DNA of 58,287 bases from assembly GCA_047974325.1 (NCBI GenBank), contig JBKECE010000226.1:1-58287 (forward strand), in the 5' to 3' direction. This document shows, in pieces, positions 51,232-58,287 of this stretch. A model generated the notes under the pieces. That model made no database searches, was not told the origin of the DNA, and saw only the letters and a program-made list of their open reading frames with translations. Each line of letters starts with the position of its first letter. Position 1 is the first letter of the stretch. This DNA is from QVMP01 sp047974325. Lineage in GTDB: Bacteria; Bacteroidota; Bacteroidia; Bacteroidales; Dysgonomonadaceae. Made by a program: the position numbers and the translations under genes.

Positions 51232-52866
51232 ATGAAAATAAAAACCTATCTAATTCTATTATTCACATTTATGATACTATTCGTTGATGTGGATGCTCAG
51301 GAAAAATATGTCTCAGAAATATGGGTTGCGGATTTAGGCAATGGTACATATAAAAATCCAATATTGTACACAGATTATTCTGATCCTGATGCGTGCAGGG
51401 TAGGGGATGATTATTATATGACAGCTTCGAGTTTTAATTGTGTTCCCGGTTTGCCAATATTGCACTCTAATGATCTGGTAAATTGGTCATTGGTTGGATA
51501 TGCAATAGATAAATTGCCTGATAATGCTCTTTTCGGACAAGGGGTTAATCATGGAGGAAACGTTTGGGCTCCTGCAATACGTTTTCATAAAGGGACATTT
51601 TATATTTATTATGGAGATCCTGATCTTGGCATATTTATGACAAAAACTACAGATCCTACCGGAATCTGGGATCCTGTTGTGTTGGTAAAAGAAGGTAAGG
51701 GTTTAATAGATCCATGCCCTATATTCGATGATGATGGACAGGTATATTTAGTTCATGCTTATGCAGGTAGTCGCGCCGGAATAAAAAGCTTGTTGGCTGT
51801 AACACGCCTCACACCCAATGGTGAAAAAACAATAGGTGAATCGCGCATTATATACGATGGTCACGATATAGACCCGACAATAGAAGGCCCCAAGTTTTAT
51901 AAAAGAAATGGATATTATTACATATTTGCTCCGGCGGGTGGGGTTACTCGCGGATGGCAAATAGCTATGAGAGCAAAAGATATTTTTGGACCATACGAGC
52001 GAAAGATTGTTATGGAACAGGGCAAAACTATTGTTAACGGACCACATCAGGGTGCATGGGTAGATACGAATAGTGGAGAAAATTGGTTTCTGCATTTTCA
52101 GGATGTTGGCACTAAGGGACGTGTTACTCATTTACAACCCATGATATGGAAAAATGACTGGCCAATAATTGGAGAAGATAAAGATGATGATGGTTGTGGA
52201 AATCCTTTGTTAGTGTACAAAAAACCGAATGTGGGCAAAACGTATCCTATTACTACGCCTGCAGAAAGTGATGAGTTTTCCTCTAATAAATTAGGATTGC
52301 AATGGCAATGGCATGCAAACCCTATGTCGTGGTGGTATTTTGCTAATAAAGAGAAAGGCTGTTTGAGCCTTTATTCTGTTCCTACTCCTGAAAACTATCA
52401 GAATCTGTGGAATATTCCTAATCTCTTACTGCAAAAAATGACGGCTCCGGCTTTTACTGCGACAGTGAAATTGACGTTGAATCCTGATTCCCGATTTTAT
52501 GGTGAGCGTACGGGGCTATTGATTATGGGGCTTGATTATGCACTATTATCTTTCGAAAACACAAAAGAAGGATTTGTTCTTTCTCAGAACGAATGTTTGA
52601 AAGCAAAAACAGGAGTTCAGGAAAATGTAAATGAGTCTATAATGATTAAAGAAAACACTGTTTATCTGCGAGTGCAAGTGAAATCTGATGATACATGTAT
52701 ATTCAGTTATAGTCTCGATAATAAAAAATATACAAATCTGGGCAAGATGTTTAATGCTAAAGAAGGTCTATGGATCGGTGCTAAGATTGGAACATTTTGC
52801 ACCCGTCCCGTGGCAGGAAACGATGGCGGAAGGGTTGATATTGATTGGTTCAGAATATCAAAATAA
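51232..52866 (+). CDS. Secreted glycoside hydrolase family 43
   Basis: A 544-residue enzyme: signal peptide (IKTYLILLFTFMILFVDVDA), then a five-bladed propeller. The catalytic base Asp is in YTDYSDPDACRVGDDYYM, the pKa-modulating Asp in LIDPCPIFDDDGQVYLVHA, and the catalytic acid Glu in DPTIEGPKFYKRNGYYYIF. The C-terminal 200 residues form a second beta-sandwich with EFSSNKLGLQWQWHANPMSW, usual for GH43 xylosidases and arabinofuranosidases (GH43_12-like). It would remove xylose or arabinose from plant hemicellulose in the periplasm. It is paired with the esterase 21 nt downstream. Confidence 0.93.
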   Translation: MKIKTYLILLFTFMILFVDVDAQEKYVSEIWVADLGNGTYKNPILYTDYSDPDACRVGDDYYMTASSFNCVPGLPILHSNDLVNWSLVGYAIDKLPDNALFGQGVNHGGNVWAPAIRFHKGTFYIYYGDPDLGIFMTKTTDPTGIWDPVVLVKEGKGLIDPCPIFDDDGQVYLVHAYAGSRAGIKSLLAVTRLTPNGEKTIGESRIIYDGHDIDPTIEGPKFYKRNGYYYIFAPAGGVTRGWQIAMRAKDIFGPYERKIVMEQGKTIVNGPHQGAWVDTNSGENWFLHFQDVGTKGRVTHLQPMIWKNDWPIIGEDKDDDGCGNPLLVYKKPNVGKTYPITTPAESDEFSSNKLGLQWQWHANPMSWWYFANKEKGCLSLYSVPTPENYQNLWNIPNLLLQKMTAPAFTATVKLTLNPDSRFYGERTGLLIMGLDYALLSFENTKEGFVLSQNECLKAKTGVQENVNESIMIKENTVYLRVQVKSDDTCIFSYSLDNKKYTNLGKMFNAKEGLWIGAKIGTFCTRPVAGNDGGRVDIDWFRISK

Positions 52867-52887
52867 TTATAGATTAAAGTTTACTTT

Positions 52888-53892
52888 ATGAAATATTTTA
52901 GTTTGTTGGCCATTATTTTATTATATGGAACTTCTTTACTATCACAAGAAGTCGTGATCAAAGGTATTCCAAGAGATACGACATACAATCTGCATGATGC
53001 TTTTATTAAGCAAAAGCGTTTTTATCCATTTATTAAGGAAATAACACCTGTGCTACCAGCCGGAGTAAAGGCTTATGAGAATATTGTATATTCAAAACCG
53101 AATGAAGGGAGAGAATTACTCTTAAATATCTATCGTCCGGATGATGGAATATTGTATCCGGCACTCTTGATGGTACACGGTGGCGGATGGAGTTCGGGAA
53201 CTCTTTCTCTTCAAATACCAATGGCAGAACAAATAGCTTTAAAAGGATATGTAACCATTCCGATAGAATATCGTCTTTCTCCTGAATCCAAATATCCGGC
53301 AGCGGTCTATGATATTAAAGCAGCAGTTCGATGGGTTCGAGCCAATTCTGAAAAATATGGTATTGACACTGCTTTCATTGCAATATCAGGATGTTCGGCA
53401 GGCGGGCAGTTGGCAGCATTGGTTGGAACAACTAATGCGCAGGAGAGTTATGAAGAAAAAAGGGAATGCAAAGATTATTCGAGCATTGTAAATGCCGTGG
53501 TTAATATCGACGGATGCACAGATTTTACAGTAGAGACAGCACTCCAATATGTTGACGAAGCTATAAAAAAGAACAAACTACCTGCATCTGTTAAATGGTT
53601 TGGAGGTGCAATTAATGTAAAAAAAGATCTTTGGATTGCAGCATCACCAGTGTTCCATGTAACAGAAAATTCAGCGCCCATCTGTTTTATAAATAGTTCT
53701 GTTGTCCGGTTTCACGATGGCATGGATGAAACTATCGAAAAATTGAATAGATATAATATATATTCTGAAGTTCATACTTTATCCGATTCACCACACACTT
53801 TTTGGTTATTTGATCCGTGGTTTCAGCCAACAGTAGATTATACGGTCAATTACTTAAATAAGATGATTGTTTCTAAATCGAATCAACGATAG
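52888..53892 (+). CDS. Secreted alpha/beta-hydrolase (esterase)
   Basis: A 334-residue protein with a signal peptide (MKYFSLLAIILLYGTSLLS, cut near QEVVI), the oxyanion-hole loop LMVHGGGWSSG, the nucleophile motif SGCSAGGQ and a late His (LSDSPHTFWLF). These are the features of hormone-sensitive-lipase-type or polysaccharide-deacylating esterases. With the GH43 it could remove acetyl or feruloyl groups from xylan. The GH43 and this gene share a transcript; no susC/susD genes are adjacent. Confidence 0.9.
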   Translation: MKYFSLLAIILLYGTSLLSQEVVIKGIPRDTTYNLHDAFIKQKRFYPFIKEITPVLPAGVKAYENIVYSKPNEGRELLLNIYRPDDGILYPALLMVHGGGWSSGTLSLQIPMAEQIALKGYVTIPIEYRLSPESKYPAAVYDIKAAVRWVRANSEKYGIDTAFIAISGCSAGGQLAALVGTTNAQESYEEKRECKDYSSIVNAVVNIDGCTDFTVETALQYVDEAIKKNKLPASVKWFGGAINVKKDLWIAASPVFHVTENSAPICFINSSVVRFHDGMDETIEKLNRYNIYSEVHTLSDSPHTFWLFDPWFQPTVDYTVNYLNKMIVSKSNQR

Positions 53893-54069
53893 TAACTGAT
53901 TTCAAAGACGATTCTGCTTGTGAGGTAAACTATCCAATAATATATATTTATTTGGTTTTCGTCGGATGTAAAAGTGAAATTCAGACGTGAATTCAATTTA
54001 ATATACCAGCAATGGGAGATGAGTCTTCCGTTATTTGTTTCCATTTGTTTTGATGATTGTTTTTTTTAG

Positions 54070-54077
54070 TACTTTTG
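54070..54077 (+). promoter_or_regulatory. -7 box of the DUF4199-GT2 pair
   Basis: TACTTTTG on the plus strand; the predicted start near 54084 fits an ATG at 54093 and excludes the longer frame starting at 54057. TTG lies 17 nt upstream rather than 19. Confidence 0.5.
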
Positions 54078-54092
54078 TGCAAATTTTTGATA

Positions 54093-54635
54093 ATGGTCGA
54101 TACAAAGAAACTGAAATCATCTATTGGAACTTTATTATTATATTCCATGCAGTATGGATTTATATTAGGTGTATTTTGGTTTTTAAAATATATATTTTTT
54201 ATCGCATTTGATCTGTTCGATCACTTCTGGAATGTCTACAATACCTTAAATATTGGGACGTTACTTATATATTACATTCTTATTAACAGATATCGAGATC
54301 GTGCGCTCGGAGGATATATCAGTTATGTACAATGCTTTATATTTTCCACATTACTGTTTTTCTTTGCTTCACTAATCGAATCTATTATAATCTATGTGCA
54401 TATAGCGATCATCAATCCCAATTTCTTATCAAAACAAGGGCGTTTCGGTATTGTGATTATCGAGGAGCTGATACGCATCTTTAGCAATCCCACGCAATCT
54501 ATAAATGTTGCTAAGCCATTGAAACTGGCAAGTAATGCTGAATATATCATCAACAATATATACGTAAGTGCCCTTTATGGATTCCTATTATCATTATTTT
54601 ATGGTATATTTGTCAAACGTAAAGCACCTAAATAA
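54093..54635 (+). CDS. DUF4199 family membrane protein
   Basis: A 180-residue integral membrane protein with four hydrophobic helices (starting MVDTKKLKSSIGTLLLYSMQYGF). The family, DUF4199, is specific to Bacteroidetes and lies very often directly before a GT2 glycosyltransferase, as here (11 nt between). Its function is not known. It may help the glycosyltransferase at the membrane. Confidence 0.85.
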   Translation: MVDTKKLKSSIGTLLLYSMQYGFILGVFWFLKYIFFIAFDLFDHFWNVYNTLNIGTLLIYYILINRYRDRALGGYISYVQCFIFSTLLFFFASLIESIIIYVHIAIINPNFLSKQGRFGIVIIEELIRIFSNPTQSINVAKPLKLASNAEYIINNIYVSALYGFLLSLFYGIFVKRKAPK

Positions 54636-54646
54636 AACTAATTAGA

Positions 54647-55597
54647 ATGGATATATCAGTAGTTATTCCATTATACAATGAGGACGAATCTCTTCCCGAA
54701 CTATATTCTTGGATAGACAGGGTTATGAAAGCGAATAACTTCAGTTATGAAGTTGTGTTTATCGATGATGGAAGCACCGACAATTCGTGGCAAGTAATAT
54801 CTGATTTACAAAAAGATCACGCAGAAATAAAGGCAATTAAATTTCGTCGCAATTATGGAAAATCTCCGGCATTGCATTGTGGCTTTGCAAAAGCAGACGG
54901 TGATGTGATTATCACTATGGATGCAGATTTGCAGGATAGTCCGGACGAGATTCCGGAACTCTATCGCATGATAATGACAGATAAATACGATTTGGTATCG
55001 GGCTGGAAGAGAAAACGGTATGATCCTATATCAAAAACTATTCCGACCAAATTGTTCAATGCTACTGTCCGAAAAGTATCCAGTATAGAACTGCACGATT
55101 TTAATTGTGGCCTCAAGGCCTATCGCAAGGCTGTAGTGAAAAATATAGAGGTTTATAACGATATGCATCGCTATATACCTTATCTGGCAAAAATTGCGGG
55201 ATTCAAAAAAATTGGTGAAAAAGAAGTTCATCATCAGGCTCGCAAATATGGCGAAAGCAAGTTTATGGGATTGAGCCGCTTCTTTAATGGCTATCTTGAT
55301 TTGCTGACTCTTTGGTTTTTGTCCAAATTTGGAAGAAAACCAATGCAATTTTTCGGACTATTGGGCAGTCTCATGTTTTTGTTTGGTTTGATAGCTGTCA
55401 TCACTGTCGGCATATCTAAAATATATGCAATGAAAACCGGAATGGACTATCGTCTGGTGACGGATTCTCCTTATTTCTACATTTCTCTGACGATGATGCT
55501 GTTGGGGACGCAATTATTCTTGGCCGGATTTCTTGGTGAATTGATTTCGCGAAATTCAACTGAACGGAATAATTACAAAATAGAAGAGGAAATATAA
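54647..55597 (+). CDS. Family 2 glycosyltransferase, membrane-anchored
   Basis: A 316-residue enzyme of the GT2 family. It has ISVVIPLYNEDESLPELYSW, VVFIDDGSTDNSW and VIITMDADLQDSPDEIP (the metal-binding DxD-type motif), and RRNYGKSPALHCGF. Two C-terminal membrane helices follow (about 230-295). This is the GtrB/DPM1-like pattern, which moves a sugar to a polyprenyl phosphate. It is co-transcribed with DUF4199 and ended by the hairpin at 55631-55666. Confidence 0.92.
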   Translation: MDISVVIPLYNEDESLPELYSWIDRVMKANNFSYEVVFIDDGSTDNSWQVISDLQKDHAEIKAIKFRRNYGKSPALHCGFAKADGDVIITMDADLQDSPDEIPELYRMIMTDKYDLVSGWKRKRYDPISKTIPTKLFNATVRKVSSIELHDFNCGLKAYRKAVVKNIEVYNDMHRYIPYLAKIAGFKKIGEKEVHHQARKYGESKFMGLSRFFNGYLDLLTLWFLSKFGRKPMQFFGLLGSLMFLFGLIAVITVGISKIYAMKTGMDYRLVTDSPYFYISLTMMLLGTQLFLAGFLGELISRNSTERNNYKIEEEI

Positions 55598-55630
55598 TAA
55601 GTCTTGCAATAATCATTCAGATATTTTAAT

Positions 55631-55666
55631 AAACAGAATTGGGCAGAGATTCAATTCTGTTTTTTT
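55631..55666 (+). terminator. Terminator after the GT2 gene
   Basis: An 11-bp perfect stem (AAACAGAATTG at 55631-55641 with CAATTCTGTTT at 55652-55662) followed by seven T. Confidence 0.9.
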
Positions 55667-55774
55667 GTTTGATGATTCACAATTGAAAAATTGAGAACCG
55701 CCCAAAATGTGAAAAAAACGATCGCAAAATGACATTTCGTTAAATTTTTGTTATAAAACTAATCACTGTTTTAT

Positions 55775-55782
55775 TATATTTG
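55775..55782 (+). promoter_or_regulatory. -7 box of glyA
   Basis: TATATTTG on the plus strand; the start near 55788 leaves a leader of about 33 nt before the ATG at 55821. Confidence 0.55.
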
Positions 55783-55820
55783 TATTCTAAGTTTTCAAAA
55801 TTCAAAAACAAACCTGAAAA

Positions 55821-57101
55821 ATGAAAAGAGACACAGCCATTTTTGATATTATAGACAAAGAGTATCAGCGGCAATTGAAGGGTATAGAACTCATCGCTTC
55901 AGAAAATTTTGTAAGCAAACAGGTAATGGAAGCTATGGGTTCATGCCTCACAAATAAGTATGCCGAAGGTTATCCAGGGAAGCGTTATTATGGCGGATGC
56001 GAAATCGTAGATCTTAGCGAACAATTAGCTATAGACCGTTTGAAGCAAATTTTTAGAGCCGAATGGGCTAATGTGCAACCTCACTCCGGAGCACAAGCAA
56101 ATGCAGCAGTATTTCTGGCTTGTTTGGATGCGGGAGATAAATTTCTAGGTTTGAATCTATCGCATGGCGGGCATCTCTCACACGGTTCGCCTGTCAATTC
56201 GTCAGGCCTCTTGTATCATGCATTGGAATATAATGTTCAGGAAATCACAGAACAAGTGGATTATGAGCAAATGGAGTTGATCGCTCAACGTGAAAAACCC
56301 AAATTGATCATAGCAGGAGCATCGGCTTATTCCCGTGAATGGGATTATGCACGCATTCGTCAGATTGCCGATTCAATCGGAGCCATCTTTATGGTCGATA
56401 TGGCACATCCTGCTGGTTTGATAGCTGCTGGGTTATTAAAAAATCCGCTTGAATATGCACATATTGTGACTACAACAACACATAAAACTCTTCGAGGTCC
56501 TCGTGGTGGAGCAATTCTTATAGGAGAAGACTTTCCTAATCCTTGGGGTAAGGCAACTCCCAAAGGCGAAATCAAGATGATGTCGGCTTTGTTGGATTCG
56601 GCTGTTTTTCCTGGTATACAAGGTGGGCCGTTGGAACATGTAATTGCGGCTAAAGCTGTTTCATTTGCAGAAGTTCTGGAGCCATCATATAAAGAGTATC
56701 AGATGCAAGTTAAGAAAAATGCAGCAGTCATGGCTCAGGCATTTATAGACAAAGGCTATAAGGTTGTGTCAGGGGGTACTGATAATCATCTTATCTTGGT
56801 CGATTTACGAAAAAAATTCCCTGAATTGACAGGTAAAGTTGCCGAGAAAGCTCTTGTTGAAGCTGATATCACGACAAATAAAAATATGGTTCCGTTCGAC
56901 AGTCGTAGTCCATTCCAAACATCGGGACTCCGCTTCGGTTCTCCGGCAATAACAACACGTGGAGCCAAAGAACCGTTGATGGGTGAGATTGTTGAAATGA
57001 TAGATACCGTACTGTCTAACCCTGAAAGTGAGAATGTTGTTCGATCAGTTCGTGAAAAAGTCAATGGTATCATGAAAGACTATCCTTTGTTTGCTTGGTA
57101 A
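55821..57101 (+). CDS. glyA: Serine hydroxymethyltransferase
   Basis: A 426-residue PLP enzyme that interconverts serine and glycine and feeds one-carbon units to tetrahydrofolate. IELIASENFVSKQVMEAMGS and NKYAEGYPGKRYYGG are at the N-terminus. The PLP-binding Lys is in VTTTTHKTLRGPRGG (about residue 230). The C-terminal RSPFQTSGLRFGSPAITTRG block binds substrate. Length is normal. It is a single gene with its own promoter. Confidence 0.98.
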   Translation: MKRDTAIFDIIDKEYQRQLKGIELIASENFVSKQVMEAMGSCLTNKYAEGYPGKRYYGGCEIVDLSEQLAIDRLKQIFRAEWANVQPHSGAQANAAVFLACLDAGDKFLGLNLSHGGHLSHGSPVNSSGLLYHALEYNVQEITEQVDYEQMELIAQREKPKLIIAGASAYSREWDYARIRQIADSIGAIFMVDMAHPAGLIAAGLLKNPLEYAHIVTTTTHKTLRGPRGGAILIGEDFPNPWGKATPKGEIKMMSALLDSAVFPGIQGGPLEHVIAAKAVSFAEVLEPSYKEYQMQVKKNAAVMAQAFIDKGYKVVSGGTDNHLILVDLRKKFPELTGKVAEKALVEADITTNKNMVPFDSRSPFQTSGLRFGSPAITTRGAKEPLMGEIVEMIDTVLSNPESENVVRSVREKVNGIMKDYPLFAW

Positions 57102-57283
57102 ATAATAAAATAAAGAAGCTTCTTAAAGCAGAATATATACCGAAACTTAAATTTTGGTTTATAACAATTAAGATATGATTACATTTTAAATAAAACTAAA
57201 TTTGAATGAGATTTGTTTTATAATAAACTACATATCTCTTAACTATCGCAAATTTAATACTAACCCATAAAAATATTAAGCTT

Positions 57284-58287
57284 ATGAAAAAGAATTTTAC
57301 GCTTATTTTCAGTCTATGTTTACTCTTTTTAGGTTTCAGCAATGTCATGAATGCGCAAGGCAGTGAAAATTTTTCTAATATACCAACAGATCTTTCATCT
57401 GGCTATAACCCAAGAAGCTGGAGTGGGACTGATGGCGTGACTTGGTCTGCTACAAATGCAAGAACTGATCAAACTTTAACCGGAAAAGCTATTTGTCTAA
57501 ACTCAGTTGGAAGTATAACCTCTCCAACATATACCGGAGGAATGGGTAATTTGAAATTTAATTATGTGAGAGGGTTTACAGGTACAGGTGCAAGAACTAT
57601 CCAAGTCTTTGTTAATGGAACTCAAATAGGATCAGACATAATAGTATCTACAAGTTCAAATACTGTTGTTGAATTCAATCAGGATATAAATATTGAAGGT
57701 AACATTCTTTTACAAATCAAAACAAGTGGAGCTCAAATAAAAATTGATGATATTGTATGGACTGCATATAGTACAACTACTCCCACATTAATAGCATCAG
57801 AATCAGTACTAAATTTCGGTACTGCTGTAGTTGGATCTACAGCTCCAACTAAAACATTTACGTTGACAGGTTCAAATCTTACAGGAAATGTTTCTTTGAT
57901 TTCAGACAATCCTGCATTCACTATCTCTCCGGCTTCTCCTTATACTCCGACTTCCGGAACAGTAAATCAAACTGTAACTGTAACTTATACACCTTCCGCT
58001 AGTCCTGCTACACATACCGGTAAATTGACAATAAGCAGTGCTAGTGCAACCTCTATTGAGATAAATCTGAGTGGTGAAACTATATTAGGTACACCTGTTG
58101 CTACAGCTGCGACTGATATACAACAGAGTAGCTTTACAGCAAATTGGAATGCTGTATCTGGTGCCGGTAGCTATATATTAAATGTATATAAAAAAGTCGG
58201 AACAGCTGAAGTGACAGTTTTTTCTGAAAACTTCGATAAGTTTACGGCTGGATCACCTAACGCTGGCGCTAATGGTACTGATGTTTC
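57284..58287 (+). CDS. Secreted multi-module protein, truncated by the window edge
   Basis: From the ATG at 57284 a frame is open to the last base (334 codons seen). The signal peptide is MKKNFTLIFSLCLLFLGFSN followed by VMNAQG. Residues about 25-165 are a beta-sandwich, and residues about 170-265 an Ig-like module (SESVLNFGTAVVGSTAPTKTF). Residues from about 270 are a fibronectin-type module with SFTANWNAVSGAGSYILNVY. That last motif closely parallels the one in the protein at 45151-46959, so the two are likely paralogues. A T9SS sorting domain is expected beyond the window but not seen. Confidence 0.8.
   Translation, partial: MKKNFTLIFSLCLLFLGFSNVMNAQGSENFSNIPTDLSSGYNPRSWSGTDGVTWSATNARTDQTLTGKAICLNSVGSITSPTYTGGMGNLKFNYVRGFTGTGARTIQVFVNGTQIGSDIIVSTSSNTVVEFNQDINIEGNILLQIKTSGAQIKIDDIVWTAYSTTTPTLIASESVLNFGTAVVGSTAPTKTFTLTGSNLTGNVSLISDNPAFTISPASPYTPTSGTVNQTVTVTYTPSASPATHTGKLTISSASATSIEINLSGETILGTPVATAATDIQQSSFTANWNAVSGAGSYILNVYKKVGTAEVTVFSENFDKFTAGSPNAGANGTDV

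Noticed and set aside
55771..55803. Sequence shared between the glyA promoter and the intergenic RNA promoter (16 identical bases around TATATTTG)
   Set aside because: It covers the -7 box and AT-rich flanks only, so it is likely chance plus shared promoter consensus.
57114..57125. Palindrome AAGAAGCTTCTT after glyA as a terminator
   Set aside because: There is no loop and no T-run, so it is too weak to claim.
1..58287. tRNA, rRNA, insertion sequences or integrase genes
   Set aside because: None could be recognised anywhere in the window, including next to the prophage remnant and the CRISPR locus.

Overview
The window comes from a low-GC member of the Bacteroidetes, most likely order Bacteroidales. 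The evidence is the many promoters of the TTG-N19-TAnnTTTG type used by the Bacteroidetes primary sigma factor, type IX secretion (T9SS) sorting domains, SusCD-era style lipoproteins, a DUF4954 protein, meso-diaminopimelate dehydrogenase and a type II-C CRISPR system with 47-nt repeats of the Bacteroides kind. A Dysgonomonas- or Paludibacter-like genus is possible, but that is a guess. No rRNA or tRNA gene was seen.

Region 1-900 is a decaying prophage lysis module: a tail end of an unknown gene, a frameshifted glucosaminidase endolysin, and a frameshifted small membrane (Rz/spanin-like) gene. The CRISPR array (846-1428, 8 repeats, 7 spacers) begins inside the end of that last reading frame. 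It is followed on the minus strand by cas2, cas1 and cas9 (1538-7243), and by a divergent tracrRNA (about 7333-7411) upstream of cas9. Each repeat carries a TTG-N19-TATCTTAG element, so every crRNA may have its own promoter.

The most interesting element is in the unusually wide cas9-cas1 gap (2825-3157). A plus-strand RNA with a consensus promoter and a terminator carries the first 15 nt of the CRISPR repeat, which is the part that pairs with the tracrRNA. Directly upstream of it is a guide-like sequence whose last 11 nt are perfectly complementary to DNA covering the -33 element of the RNA's own promoter. This has the layout of a scaRNA/CreR-type natural guide that would turn Cas9 into an autorepressor.

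From 7.6 kb on the window is mostly housekeeping chromosome. In order: tpx; mltD-uvrA; a CDGSH protein; tsaB; yicC (interrupted by one in-frame stop)-gmk-nadD; purC; a zeta-toxin-like pair; menG; phoH; a T9SS cargo protein; an exported nitroreductase; hflX-DUF4954-NAD(P)-binding protein; ispE; a lipoprotein; ddh; HAD; DUF2461; rnh; nadK; pdxJ-tonB-DJ-1; rnpA-yidD-HAD-Na+ symporter; a secreted M1 peptidase; mutS2; a small lipoprotein; an exported EEP nuclease/phosphatase; sdaA; gap; a large T9SS protein; trmN6; lon; a GH43/esterase pair for plant polysaccharide; DUF4199-GT2; glyA; and the start of a second large secreted protein that runs off the right edge.

Genes that work together include the CRISPR-Cas set, rnpA with yidD, gmk with nadD, GH43 with the esterase (xylan-type side-chain removal), and DUF4199 with GT2. 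Because three independent gene-breaking changes lie in the window (two in the prophage remnant, one in yicC), sequencing error should be excluded before the pseudogenes are believed.
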